A DNA stretch of 64,000 nt from Gramella sp. Hel_I_59 (GTDB taxonomy: Bacteria; Bacteroidota; Bacteroidia; Flavobacteriales; Flavobacteriaceae), in contig NZ_VFME01000001.1 of assembly GCF_006714895.1 (NCBI RefSeq), positions 806,001 through 870,000 of the forward strand. The letters are read 5' to 3'. Of the stretch, positions 44,683-52,908 are shown piece by piece. The position numbers and the translations under genes are program-made. The notes beneath the pieces were generated by a model. That model saw only the letters and a list, made by a program, of their open reading frames with translations. It searched no databases and was not told the origin of the DNA. Position 1 is the stretch's first letter. Each line of letters starts with the position of its first letter.

Positions 44683-45388
44683 TCTAAAGTTTATACAGCC
44701 TTTAATTTTAATCCTGCTAATAGGAGGGCTTTATGGTTTTGCAGAACATCGCCATAAGAACAGAAAATTAACCAATATCAAGGTTAGTTTTACCGAGACT
44801 GAGAACCTCTATGTGACTGAGGAAGTGGTTAATAAATTGTTAATACAATCTAACGACAGTGTCTCGAGCATAGATAAAGAAACTTTAGATTTGAATAGAG
44901 TGGAAGCTATGCTGAACGATCACGACATGATTGAAAATGCAGAAGTATTTCTAACACTCGACGGAAAATTGAAAGCGACCGTAAGTCAGAGAAAGCCTAT
45001 AGGCAGGGTAGCTGGAAATTCTTCATTTTACCTGGATAGAAACGGAGAGATCATGCCATTATCAGAATATTACTCGGCTAGAGTGCCGCTAATGTTCGGA
45101 TTTGATGGAAGTACTGTAGCTGAAGTTTACGGGATCGTAAGTTATATTCAGAATGATGATTTTCTAAGGAAACATATAACGGGAATTACTCGTTTAAATG
45201 CTGAAGCTTATGCTTTAGAACTTAGAGAGAATGATTTTCAAGTTTATTTTGGAGATACTACAAAGATAGATCTGAAGTTTAACAATTTTAAAGCCTTTTA
45301 CAAAAAGGCTACGAAGGATAAGAAATTAAATACCTACAAAAAAGTGAACCTACAATTTGGAGATCAGGTTGTGTGCACGAAAAAATAG
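44672..45388 (+). CDS. ftsQ: Cell division protein FtsQ
   Basis: A 238-residue bitopic protein with a short basic N-terminus and one membrane helix (LKFIQPLILILLIGGLYGF), then a periplasmic POTRA-like and FtsQ-type domain (LTNIKVSFTETENLYVTEEVV, MIENAEVFLTLDGKLKATVSQRKPIGRV). The ATG at 44672 is chosen: an earlier in-frame ATG adds 13 residues not expected before the helix. It links the early and late divisome. Followed by ftsA after 3 bases. Confidence 0.92.
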   Translation: MKRSLKFIQPLILILLIGGLYGFAEHRHKNRKLTNIKVSFTETENLYVTEEVVNKLLIQSNDSVSSIDKETLDLNRVEAMLNDHDMIENAEVFLTLDGKLKATVSQRKPIGRVAGNSSFYLDRNGEIMPLSEYYSARVPLMFGFDGSTVAEVYGIVSYIQNDDFLRKHITGITRLNAEAYALELRENDFQVYFGDTTKIDLKFNNFKAFYKKATKDKKLNTYKKVNLQFGDQVVCTKK

Positions 45389-45391
45389 TTT

Positions 45392-46750
45392 ATGGAACAG
45401 AACGATATTGCAGTAGGATTAGATATTGGAACTACCAAGATTGTGGCTATGATCGGCCGCAAGAATGAGTACGGAAAAGTAGAGATCGTAGGCATAGGAA
45501 AATCAAAATCCCTGGGCGTACATCGCGGAGTGGTGAATAATATCACCCAGACGATCCAGTCTATTCAGCAGGCAATACAGGAAGCAGAAGCCGATAGCGG
45601 TTTAAAGATCAGTGAAGTGGTAGTTGGAATTGCGGGACAGCATATTCGAAGCCTTCAGCATAGTGACTATATCACCAGGCAGAATCCTGATGAAGTCATA
45701 GATTCTGAAGACATTCATACGTTGTGCAACCAGGTCCATAAACTGGTTATGTTACCGGGAGAAGAGATCATTCATGTTCTTCCGCAGGAATTTAAAGTAG
45801 ACGGACAGGCAGAGATTAAAGAGCCTATCGGGATGTACGGGGGAAGACTGGAAGCTAATTTTCATGTGGTTGTTGGACAGGTTTCTTCGATCAGAAATAT
45901 TGGTCGATGCGTAAAAAGTGCCGGTCTGGAACTTTCAGCAGTGACTCTGGAACCTCTGGCATCAGCAAATGCAGTTCTTAGCCAGGAGGAAAAAGAGGCA
46001 GGTGTGGCACTTATCGATATAGGTGGTGGTACGACAGATCTTGCCATTTTTAAAGATGGAATCATCAGGCATACTGCGGTAATTCCTTTCGGTGGAAATG
46101 TTATTACTGAAGACATTAAGGAAGGATGTTCAATTATTGAAAAGCAGGCAGAATTACTTAAGATCAAATTTGGATCTGCATGGCCTGGTGAAAACAAGGA
46201 TAATGAGATCGTTTCTATCCCAGGTTTACGAGGAAGAGAGCCGAAGGAGATCACTTTGAAGAATCTCTCCAAGATCATCCATGCACGAGTAGTAGAGATC
46301 ATCGACCAGGTTTACCTGGAGATCAAGAATTACGGTCACGATGAACAAAAGAAAAAATTGATTGCAGGAATTGTTCTTACCGGAGGTGGTGCTCAGTTGA
46401 AGCATCTTAAGCAACTGGTAGAATATATCACGGGAATGGATACAAGAATAGGATATCCTAACGAACATCTGGCCGGGAATAATGATTCAGAAACCACCAG
46501 TCCGGTATATGCTACGGCAGTTGGATTGGTAATGAATAGCCTTGAAAAAGGGAATAATAAGTATCAGGAGGAAGTTGTGCTCTCTAAAAACCAAATGGTA
46601 GAAGATGAGGTTGATGAGCAAAATCATGATGAGGACGATGATGAGTATGATACTTACAGGGAAGAGCCCTCTTCCAATAAGGTTGCTCGAAAAAGCATCT
46701 TTGATAAATGGGCAGAGAAATTCAAGGATTTCTTAGACAATGCAGAATAA
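45392..46750 (+). CDS. ftsA: Cell division protein FtsA
   Basis: A 452-residue actin-fold protein that tethers FtsZ filaments to the membrane. Nucleotide-binding motifs are VGLDIGTTKIVAMIG, LIDIGGGTTDLAIF and GIVLTGGGAQLKHL; the 1C domain is present. An acidic linker precedes the C-terminal amphipathic helix (FDKWAEKFKDFLDN), the membrane anchor. It is followed by ftsZ after 33 bases. Confidence 0.97.
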   Translation: MEQNDIAVGLDIGTTKIVAMIGRKNEYGKVEIVGIGKSKSLGVHRGVVNNITQTIQSIQQAIQEAEADSGLKISEVVVGIAGQHIRSLQHSDYITRQNPDEVIDSEDIHTLCNQVHKLVMLPGEEIIHVLPQEFKVDGQAEIKEPIGMYGGRLEANFHVVVGQVSSIRNIGRCVKSAGLELSAVTLEPLASANAVLSQEEKEAGVALIDIGGGTTDLAIFKDGIIRHTAVIPFGGNVITEDIKEGCSIIEKQAELLKIKFGSAWPGENKDNEIVSIPGLRGREPKEITLKNLSKIIHARVVEIIDQVYLEIKNYGHDEQKKKLIAGIVLTGGGAQLKHLKQLVEYITGMDTRIGYPNEHLAGNNDSETTSPVYATAVGLVMNSLEKGNNKYQEEVVLSKNQMVEDEVDEQNHDEDDDEYDTYREEPSSNKVARKSIFDKWAEKFKDFLDNAE

Positions 46751-46783
46751 AATAGATACAATACAACCAGTAAAACAGAGTTT

Positions 46784-48775
46784 ATGAGCAGTACAGAATT
46801 TGGAGACATCTCATTCGATTTACCAAAAAACCAATCGAACGTCATCAAAGTGATTGGAGTTGGAGGTGGAGGAAGCAACGCCATTAACCATATGTTCCAG
46901 GCAGGAATAAAAGGGGTTGATTTTGTTGTTTGTAATACCGACTCCCAGGCTTTGGAGAACAGTTCGGTTCCAAACAAGATCCAGTTAGGGGTAACTTTAA
47001 CTGAAGGACTTGGAGCAGGAGCGAACCCTGAGATCGGTGAGAAAGCGGCAGTAGAAAGCTTTGAGGAAATTAAGCAAATGTTGGATACCAATACCAAGAT
47101 GATCTTTATCACTGCAGGTATGGGTGGTGGTACCGGGACTGGTGCTGCTCCAATAATTGCCAAACAGGCAAAAGAACTGGATATTTTAACGGTTGGTATC
47201 GTGACCATTCCATTTCAGTTCGAGGGAAGAAACAGAAACGAACAGGCACAATTAGGAGTTGAAAGACTACGTAAGCATGTAGATTCACTAATTGTGATCA
47301 ATAATAACAAACTTCGTGAGGTTTATGGAAATCTTGGTTTTAAAGCCGGATTCTCGAAAGCTGATGAAGTGTTGGCAACTGCATCCAGAGGAATTGCAGA
47401 AGTTATAACGCACCATTATACTCAGAATATTGACCTTCGCGATGCGAAGACTGTATTGAGTAATTCTGGAACTGCGATTATGGGTTCTGCCCAGGCTTCA
47501 GGAGCCAGTAGAGCTACAGATGCGATCATGAAAGCACTTGATTCGCCATTACTAAACGATAATAAGATCACCGGAGCCAAAAATGTTTTACTGCTTATTG
47601 TATCTGGTAACGAGGAGATCACTATCGATGAAATTGGAGAGATCAATGACCATATTCAGCTTGAAGCTGGACATAGTGCCAACATCATTATGGGTGTTGG
47701 TGAAGACGAATCCCTTGAAGACTCTATTGCTGTAACTATTATCGCTACTGGTTTCGATGTAGAACAGCAAAATGAGATTACTAATACTGAAACTAAAAAG
47801 ATCATTCATACTCTGGAAGACGAGCAAAGAGCCGAGCAGGAGTTGATCGCTAAAAGAACTGGTTCTGTTTCTGAAGTATCTCAGGATAGGAATGATGATA
47901 TTGAAGATGCTCAGATAGAATTTGAAGCACCGAAAAAGGAAGAAAAGATCGTTCACACGCTTGACGAAAATGTAGAGGAAGTAGACGAGGTTGGTAAAAT
48001 TCAGAAGAAGGTAGAAGATATTTACAAAACACCAGATTTCGCAAGAAAGCTTGATGTTATCTATGAGGAAGTGAATCCTGAAGAGTTTATCATCAATGAT
48101 ACTTCGGAAACACTAGATACCGAAAATTTTAAGGAATCTGAAGAAGGTAAATCTGAAAGTGAAGAACAATTCATGTTTACTTTCGATATTCCGATGAATC
48201 AGAAGGAAGAGAAAAAACAGACTTCAGAAAATAAAGAAGAGGTAAAGCGTCATTCTTTAAACGAAGAAGAGGAAGAGTCTGCAAGAAATATACGAGTGAA
48301 CGAACATGTTGAGATTGTTCCTGTAACCGAAAATTCTGCCACGGGAGTAAAGCGATATAGTCTTGATGATTATATGGAAATGGAGCAACAACTTGAAAGT
48401 TCCAAAGCTCCTGAAAAAGAAGAAGAAAAGGATGAAACAGTAGCTTTTGAGAAAAAGACTGTAGCTCCGGCTCCTTCAAGAGAGAATGACAATGATGAGC
48501 ATGATCCATTCGACAATCCAATTTCTTCTGAAGTTGTGCGTCAACGTACAGCAGAGCGTAAAGCCAAAATGAAGGAGTTCAATTACAAGTTTAGGACTGG
48601 TTCAGCACAGATCGATGAGATCGAAAAGCAGCCGGCTTATAAAAGAGCTGGAATCGAGTTAAATAATTCGAAGCCTGGCGAAAGTAAACTTTCCAGAACA
48701 AGTATCGAGCAGGATGATAATAACGAATTGCATTTTAGAAAGAACAATTCTTTCTTACATGATAATGTTGATTAA
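46784..48775 (+). CDS. ftsZ: Cell division protein FtsZ with very long C-terminal linker
   Basis: The 663-residue protein has a normal tubulin-like GTPase core in about residues 1-325 (VIGVGGGGSNAINHM, MGGGTGTGAAP, NNKLREVYG, ITGAKNVLLLI). After it comes a roughly 320-residue linker, highly acidic and Lys/Glu-rich, and a short C-terminal segment with LHFRKNNSFLHDNVD. E. coli FtsZ has 383 residues, so the linker is several times longer; long linkers occur in this phylum. FtsZ builds the Z-ring. It is the last gene of the dcw cluster and is closed by a terminator. Confidence 0.97.
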   Translation: MSSTEFGDISFDLPKNQSNVIKVIGVGGGGSNAINHMFQAGIKGVDFVVCNTDSQALENSSVPNKIQLGVTLTEGLGAGANPEIGEKAAVESFEEIKQMLDTNTKMIFITAGMGGGTGTGAAPIIAKQAKELDILTVGIVTIPFQFEGRNRNEQAQLGVERLRKHVDSLIVINNNKLREVYGNLGFKAGFSKADEVLATASRGIAEVITHHYTQNIDLRDAKTVLSNSGTAIMGSAQASGASRATDAIMKALDSPLLNDNKITGAKNVLLLIVSGNEEITIDEIGEINDHIQLEAGHSANIIMGVGEDESLEDSIAVTIIATGFDVEQQNEITNTETKKIIHTLEDEQRAEQELIAKRTGSVSEVSQDRNDDIEDAQIEFEAPKKEEKIVHTLDENVEEVDEVGKIQKKVEDIYKTPDFARKLDVIYEEVNPEEFIINDTSETLDTENFKESEEGKSESEEQFMFTFDIPMNQKEEKKQTSENKEEVKRHSLNEEEEESARNIRVNEHVEIVPVTENSATGVKRYSLDDYMEMEQQLESSKAPEKEEEKDETVAFEKKTVAPAPSRENDNDEHDPFDNPISSEVVRQRTAERKAKMKEFNYKFRTGSAQIDEIEKQPAYKRAGIELNNSKPGESKLSRTSIEQDDNNELHFRKNNSFLHDNVD

Positions 48776-48793
48776 GAGTCACCATAGTTAAAC

Positions 48794-48822
48794 AAAAAAG
48801 CTGCCCAAGGGCAGCTTTTTTT
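48794..48822 (+). terminator. Rho-independent terminator after ftsZ
   Basis: Stem AAAAAAGCTGCCC with GGGCAGCTTTTTT and a tight loop; ends the dcw cluster. The A-run on the other side would also let it act for the minus-strand operon. Confidence 0.9.
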
Positions 48823-48844
48823 ATGTTCAGATTTTGCGAACTTA

Positions 48845-49042
48845 TTACTTTCGTGCGGGAACTTCATCTGTATCTCTTCGATATTTAAGCATGGAAATTC
48901 CTGCTACGAAGAATACAAATCCCAGGATGGTAAGTGCCCAGGGGCTTAACATAAGTGCTATACTGCCAAAGATTCCTAAGACTCCCATTACCAGTGCGAT
49001 CGCACCACCAACGGTCATAATCATTGCTAAAACTTTAATCAT
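48845..49042 (-). CDS. Small two-helix membrane protein
   Basis: A 65-residue protein with two strongly hydrophobic segments (VLAMIMTVGGAIALVMGVLGIFGSI is split around residue 20; then ALTILGFVFFVAGISML) and a basic C-terminal tail KYRRDTDEVPARK. A frame on the opposite strand covers the same bases, but this one has a coherent membrane topology. It lies 73 bases after the pyrophosphatase gene and may be the tail of that operon. Function unknown. Confidence 0.6.
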   Translation of the reverse strand: MIKVLAMIMTVGGAIALVMGVLGIFGSIALMLSPWALTILGFVFFVAGISMLKYRRDTDEVPARK

Positions 49043-49115
49043 AAGACATTAAAATATTGGTTATCAGAATTAAAAGTATCTATTTAATTTATTCAGAAAT
49101 CAATATTAACAAACT

Positions 49116-49712
49116 TTACAATTTTAACCGAAGTCTTTCTATTTCTTTGATTGCATCCTTTTCATCACCCCAACCTTGAATTACCGTATTGTCTTCCAGA
49201 TCATAATTTGAAAACCAGGTCTCCAGAATATTCAGTGCTCCAGGATAATTTTCGGATAGTTGCTGGTAATTTTCAGCCTGTATTGTTCTTAATTCTCTTC
49301 TGGCTGGGACGCCAATAATTTTAAAGTCTTCTTCGCCCGCATCTATCATTTTGATCATGCCAATTGGAACGAATTCTACGATATCTCCAGATTTCAGTGT
49401 GCTACTAAGAATCATAATGTCCAGAGCATCACCGTCACCTCCATTCGCGGGATCTGAATATGTAGAAGGTATAAACCCATAATTCGCAGGGTAAGCAAGG
49501 AAATCAATAATCCTTTCCTTGCCATTACGAAGGGAAGTACTAAAAAGTCTTAAGTTCTTATCGTATTCTACTTTAGCGTTCGTGCCTGCTGGTATTTCGA
49601 TCACTGCCTGGTAATGACCATTTTCTGAATGTAAACTGGTAGCTAGCAAGTCCTGCCTGGATTTGCAGGATGCAATCAATATTAAAATAAGAATAGGCAG
49701 GTACTTTCTCAT
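49116..49712 (-). CDS. Inorganic pyrophosphatase, family I, lipoprotein form
   Basis: A 198-residue protein that combines a lipoprotein signal peptide (MRKYLPILILILIASC, lipobox Cys16) with a family I pyrophosphatase domain. AVIEIPAGTNAKVEYD, YPANYGFIPSTYSD, GDGDALDIMIL (Asp93, Asp95, Asp98) and VPIGMIKMIDAGEEDFKIIGVP match active-site regions of soluble enzymes; the Pro of the usual DGDPLD motif is Ala. Family I enzymes normally work in the cytosol, so export to the periplasm or outer membrane is unusual. It follows a lipoprotein gene by one base. Confidence 0.9.
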   Translation of the reverse strand: MRKYLPILILILIASCKSRQDLLATSLHSENGHYQAVIEIPAGTNAKVEYDKNLRLFSTSLRNGKERIIDFLAYPANYGFIPSTYSDPANGGDGDALDIMILSSTLKSGDIVEFVPIGMIKMIDAGEEDFKIIGVPARRELRTIQAENYQQLSENYPGALNILETWFSNYDLEDNTVIQGWGDEKDAIKEIERLRLKL

Positions 49713-49713
49713 T

Positions 49714-50271
49714 CTAGTTCCAGTAGATCATAAAGTATTTGATCTTTGCATCATCTGGAATTTGCGAAGCCATGATCTTACTGTCAGTATCATAACGGAG
49801 ATTGGACGGTAACTGTGTTTTGTCTATTGTAATGTAAGCATTGATCTCATCCAGAAATACTACGGCAGAATTTATCGTATTCTCAATCCTCGAAATCGTA
49901 TAGTTTTCCATGATATCCTTGAAGGTGCTATTCACATTCAGTCCGTTTTTAGTTTCGTAACGGGCATCAAGTATGCGGATATATCCAATGGTACTGGTAG
50001 AGTCAAATTCCTGCAATGGTTCCAGGCTCATTAAAGCTGCACCATCTTCACCAAAGATCTTGATCTCGTCTGTAGAACGAAAGTCGTCAGGACCGCTCGT
50101 TTGTCTTACGATACTGTCATTTTGGAAAATACTATCTAACTGGTTGATCTTAACCTCTTTTTTCAAAGGTCCCACTTGCGTTGGAGTTATTAGAAATGGA
50201 TTTTCTTCATCACTCGTGCATGATACCATCGCGGCGCAAAGGCCTAGAAAGATTAGAGCTTTTTTATACAT
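49714..50271 (-). CDS. Lipoprotein of unknown function
   Basis: A 185-residue lipoprotein with a signal peptide and lipobox (MYKKALIFLGLCAAMVSC, Cys18), then an acidic linker and a beta-rich domain (EIKIFGEDGAALMSLEPL, IGYIRILDARYETKNG, VVFLDEINAYITID). No family recognised. Its stop is one base before the pyrophosphatase gene, so the two are almost certainly cotranslated and may act together; 15 bases separate it from the HerA-like gene upstream. Confidence 0.8.
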   Translation of the reverse strand: MYKKALIFLGLCAAMVSCTSDEENPFLITPTQVGPLKKEVKINQLDSIFQNDSIVRQTSGPDDFRSTDEIKIFGEDGAALMSLEPLQEFDSTSTIGYIRILDARYETKNGLNVNSTFKDIMENYTISRIENTINSAVVFLDEINAYITIDKTQLPSNLRYDTDSKIMASQIPDDAKIKYFMIYWN

Positions 50272-50286
50272 AGATTTCGGTTTCCT

Positions 50287-51810
50287 TTATTTTAAAAATT
50301 TATTCAATATTCCCATTACGCCGCGTATAAAAGTTGCACTGGTTAGCACTTTGATAATCGCACCTTCACGGGAACGTCCACTTTTACGACGGCTACTGGT
50401 TTTTGTTACTTTTTCTCGCTGTTCTTTAGCCTGTTGTTTCGCTTCTTCACGATCTGCTTCTTCGATCTTTTTATTCAGGATCTCGTAAGCACTTTCGCGG
50501 TCAATTTCCTCGTTATATTTTCGGGCAAGTTCAGAATTTTTGTTGATTTGTCTTAATTCTGAATCACTTAATATATCCATTCTACTCATTGGTGCGCGCA
50601 ACATGGTCGCTACCAGAGGAGAAGGTCTTCCTTTTTCGTCTAATGCTGAAACCATGGCTTCTCCAATACCTAACGAGGTTAGCATATTTTTGGTATCGTA
50701 AAATTCTGAAATCGGATAATTTTCAGCAGCAAGTTTAATAGCCTTTCGATCCTTTGCCGTAAAAGCCCTTAAAGCATGCTGAATTTTAAGTCCCAGCTGT
50801 CCCAGAATTTCTTCAGGAACATCGGCCGGATTCTGAGTAACGAAGTACAGTCCAACGCCCTTGGAACGTATCAGTTTTACAATACTTTCAATTTGATCAA
50901 GCAATGCATCTGTAGCTTCATCAAAAATAAGATGTGCCTCATCAATAAATAAAACAAGTTCAGGTTTATCCATATCACCTTTCTCTGGAAAGGTTGAATA
51001 AATTTCAGCAAGTAAAGAAAGCATGAATGTTGAGAATAATTTTGGCCTGTCCTGAATATCGGTAAGCCTCAAAATATTCACGTATCCCTTTCCGTCTGAT
51101 GTTTTTCTTAAAAGATCGTTTACTTCAAAAGATTTTTCTCCAAAGAACTGCTCTGCGCCTTGTTGTTCCAGTGCAATGATCTTCCGAAGAATAGCACCTG
51201 TGGAAGCGCTTGAAATTCTACCGTATTCCTTACTGATCTCTTCCTTACCTTCTTCAGTAGTGTATTGAAGCATCTTTTTGAGATCCTTAAGGTCCAGAAG
51301 TGGCAGTTGGTTATCATCACAATATTTGAATATGATCGCCATGATCCCGGATTGGGTATCATTTAAATCCAGTATTCTGGATAATAGCACTGGTCCAAAC
51401 TCACTGACCGTAGCTCTAAGTCTTACTCCATCCTGTTCTGAAAGACTTAGCATTTCTACCGGTGCAGCATCTGGAGAGAATGGAAATCCAAGTTTTTCAT
51501 GACGCTCATCTATAAAAGTGGCTCCTTCTGAAGTTTTCGCGATTCCACTAAGATCTCCCTTTACGTCCATCAGTAAAACCGGCACTCCTTTCTGAGATAG
51601 GTTTTCAGCAAGGATCTGTAAGGTCTTTGATTTTCCGGTCCCTGTAGCTCCTGCAATTAGTCCGTGGCGGTTCATTGTTTTTAAGGGAATCTTTACCGGA
51701 GCATCGGCAAAAACTTGTTCGTCGAGCATTCCTGCGCCCAGATATATATAGTCACCTTTAGTGCTATATTCCGAAGATATGTGATCTACAAACTTTTCTG
51801 ATGTGGTCAT
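50287..51810 (-). CDS. HerA-like ATPase (DUF853, YjgR type)
   Basis: A 507-residue FtsK/HerA superfamily ATPase. The Walker A is AGATGTGKSKTLQ (about residues 34-46), the Walker B is LVLFIDEAHLIFDEA, and there is a downstream arginine-bearing segment YFVTQNPADVPEEIL. The C-terminus is a charged helix and a basic tail. The family's role is unknown; E. coli YjgR is its best-known member. It overlaps the LD-carboxypeptidase by 4 bases. No NurA, SIR2 or nuclease partner is nearby, so a defence role is not supported. Confidence 0.9.
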   Translation of the reverse strand: MTTSEKFVDHISSEYSTKGDYIYLGAGMLDEQVFADAPVKIPLKTMNRHGLIAGATGTGKSKTLQILAENLSQKGVPVLLMDVKGDLSGIAKTSEGATFIDERHEKLGFPFSPDAAPVEMLSLSEQDGVRLRATVSEFGPVLLSRILDLNDTQSGIMAIIFKYCDDNQLPLLDLKDLKKMLQYTTEEGKEEISKEYGRISSASTGAILRKIIALEQQGAEQFFGEKSFEVNDLLRKTSDGKGYVNILRLTDIQDRPKLFSTFMLSLLAEIYSTFPEKGDMDKPELVLFIDEAHLIFDEATDALLDQIESIVKLIRSKGVGLYFVTQNPADVPEEILGQLGLKIQHALRAFTAKDRKAIKLAAENYPISEFYDTKNMLTSLGIGEAMVSALDEKGRPSPLVATMLRAPMSRMDILSDSELRQINKNSELARKYNEEIDRESAYEILNKKIEEADREEAKQQAKEQREKVTKTSSRRKSGRSREGAIIKVLTSATFIRGVMGILNKFLK

Positions 51811-52859
51811 TTAACTGCAGGTTTTAATAATTTAATAGTGCCGGTGTTACTGTTTATTTCAGCTTCAATTCCGTTAGGGATGGTGCTGTTATCATCTATA
51901 TGACCAATCATTGCACCTGAGAATGCGGGGATATTTAAAGGCTTGATATAATGATCTATAACTTCCTCCATGGTAAGTGAGCCATAGCCACTTCCGCCAG
52001 GATCACAGCCTGTACATTTTCCAAAGACAAATCCTGAGATTTTATCCAGTATGCCACCAAGTTTAAGTTGGGACATCATTCTGTCTACAGCATAGATTTT
52101 TTCCCCTATATCTTCAAGATACAGGATCTTATTCGACCAGTCAGTAGGGAAATAACGTGTTCCCATAATAGAGGTAAGTACAGATAGATTTCCACCTAGT
52201 AATTCTCCTTGGGCGTTACCATTATTGATAGTTCTTATTCTATTGCCAGTTTGGACTTCAAGAAAGTTTAAATTTTCAGGATTGGTATATTCGATCATTT
52301 CTCCTTCGAATAGCAACCGGTGAAAAATATCGTAATTAAAAGTATTCCATGAAGAGCTTGCCATAGGTCCATGAAAAGTCACTAAACCAGTTTTTTCGTA
52401 GATCGAAAGATGCAATGCTGTAATATCACTGTAGCCTATGAAAATCTTCGGATTCTTACGAATGAGCTCATAATCAAGTTTATCTATAATTCTTGCAGCT
52501 CCAGAACCACCCCGAAGTGAAATGATCGCATCAATTTCAGGATCACCAAACATTTGATTCAATTCTGAAGCGCGTTCTTCATCGGTGCCAGCCAGGTGAC
52601 CGTACCTGCTTTTTGCAAATTCTCCAAACTTCACATTTAGTCCCATCGCTTCCAGGTTTTCCCGGGCGATCTCATAAGGTTCAGTGTCAAAAATTGCTCC
52701 TGCAGGACTTGTTATTCCAATAGTATCTCCTTTCGAAAGTCTTTTCGGTAGAAGTTTTTTATTAGTTGAAATTTGCCGCTCTGCAGTTCCTGAAAATGAT
52801 TGTAGGGGAATACTTAAACCGGCAAGTCCCAGGCCGTATACAAAATTGCGTCTTTTCAT
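51807..52859 (-). CDS. LD-carboxypeptidase (peptidase S66) with Tat-type signal
   Basis: A 350-residue S66 family enzyme that removes the terminal D-Ala from tetrapeptides in muropeptide recycling. The nucleophile Ser144 is in IGYSDITALH, with the Glu probably in YLEDIGEKIYAVDRM and the His in IGHIDDNSTIPNG. The N-terminus MKRRNFVYGLGLAGLSIPLQ has twin arginines followed by a hydrophobic stretch, a Tat-like signal. Classical LdcA is cytoplasmic, so this version is probably exported. It lies 49 bases after dacB, and both act on peptidoglycan peptides. Confidence 0.85.
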   Translation of the reverse strand: MKRRNFVYGLGLAGLSIPLQSFSGTAERQISTNKKLLPKRLSKGDTIGITSPAGAIFDTEPYEIARENLEAMGLNVKFGEFAKSRYGHLAGTDEERASELNQMFGDPEIDAIISLRGGSGAARIIDKLDYELIRKNPKIFIGYSDITALHLSIYEKTGLVTFHGPMASSSWNTFNYDIFHRLLFEGEMIEYTNPENLNFLEVQTGNRIRTINNGNAQGELLGGNLSVLTSIMGTRYFPTDWSNKILYLEDIGEKIYAVDRMMSQLKLGGILDKISGFVFGKCTGCDPGGSGYGSLTMEEVIDHYIKPLNIPAFSGAMIGHIDDNSTIPNGIEAEINSNTGTIKLLKPAVK

Positions 52860-52908
52860 AGGTATATATACTGTCTCGAAAATAGGGAATATTTGGAACT
52901 TCTAAAAT

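Noticed and set aside
48834-49052. Plus-strand open frame opposite the small membrane protein
   Set aside because: It starts right after the ftsZ terminator and reads as a low-complexity Ile/Pro/Ser/Thr sequence; the minus strand gives a coherent two-helix protein.
50287-51810. HerA-like ATPase as part of an anti-phage system
   Set aside because: Defence HerA proteins are encoded next to SIR2, DUF4297 or NurA-type partners. None is present; the neighbours are cell-wall enzymes and lipoproteins.
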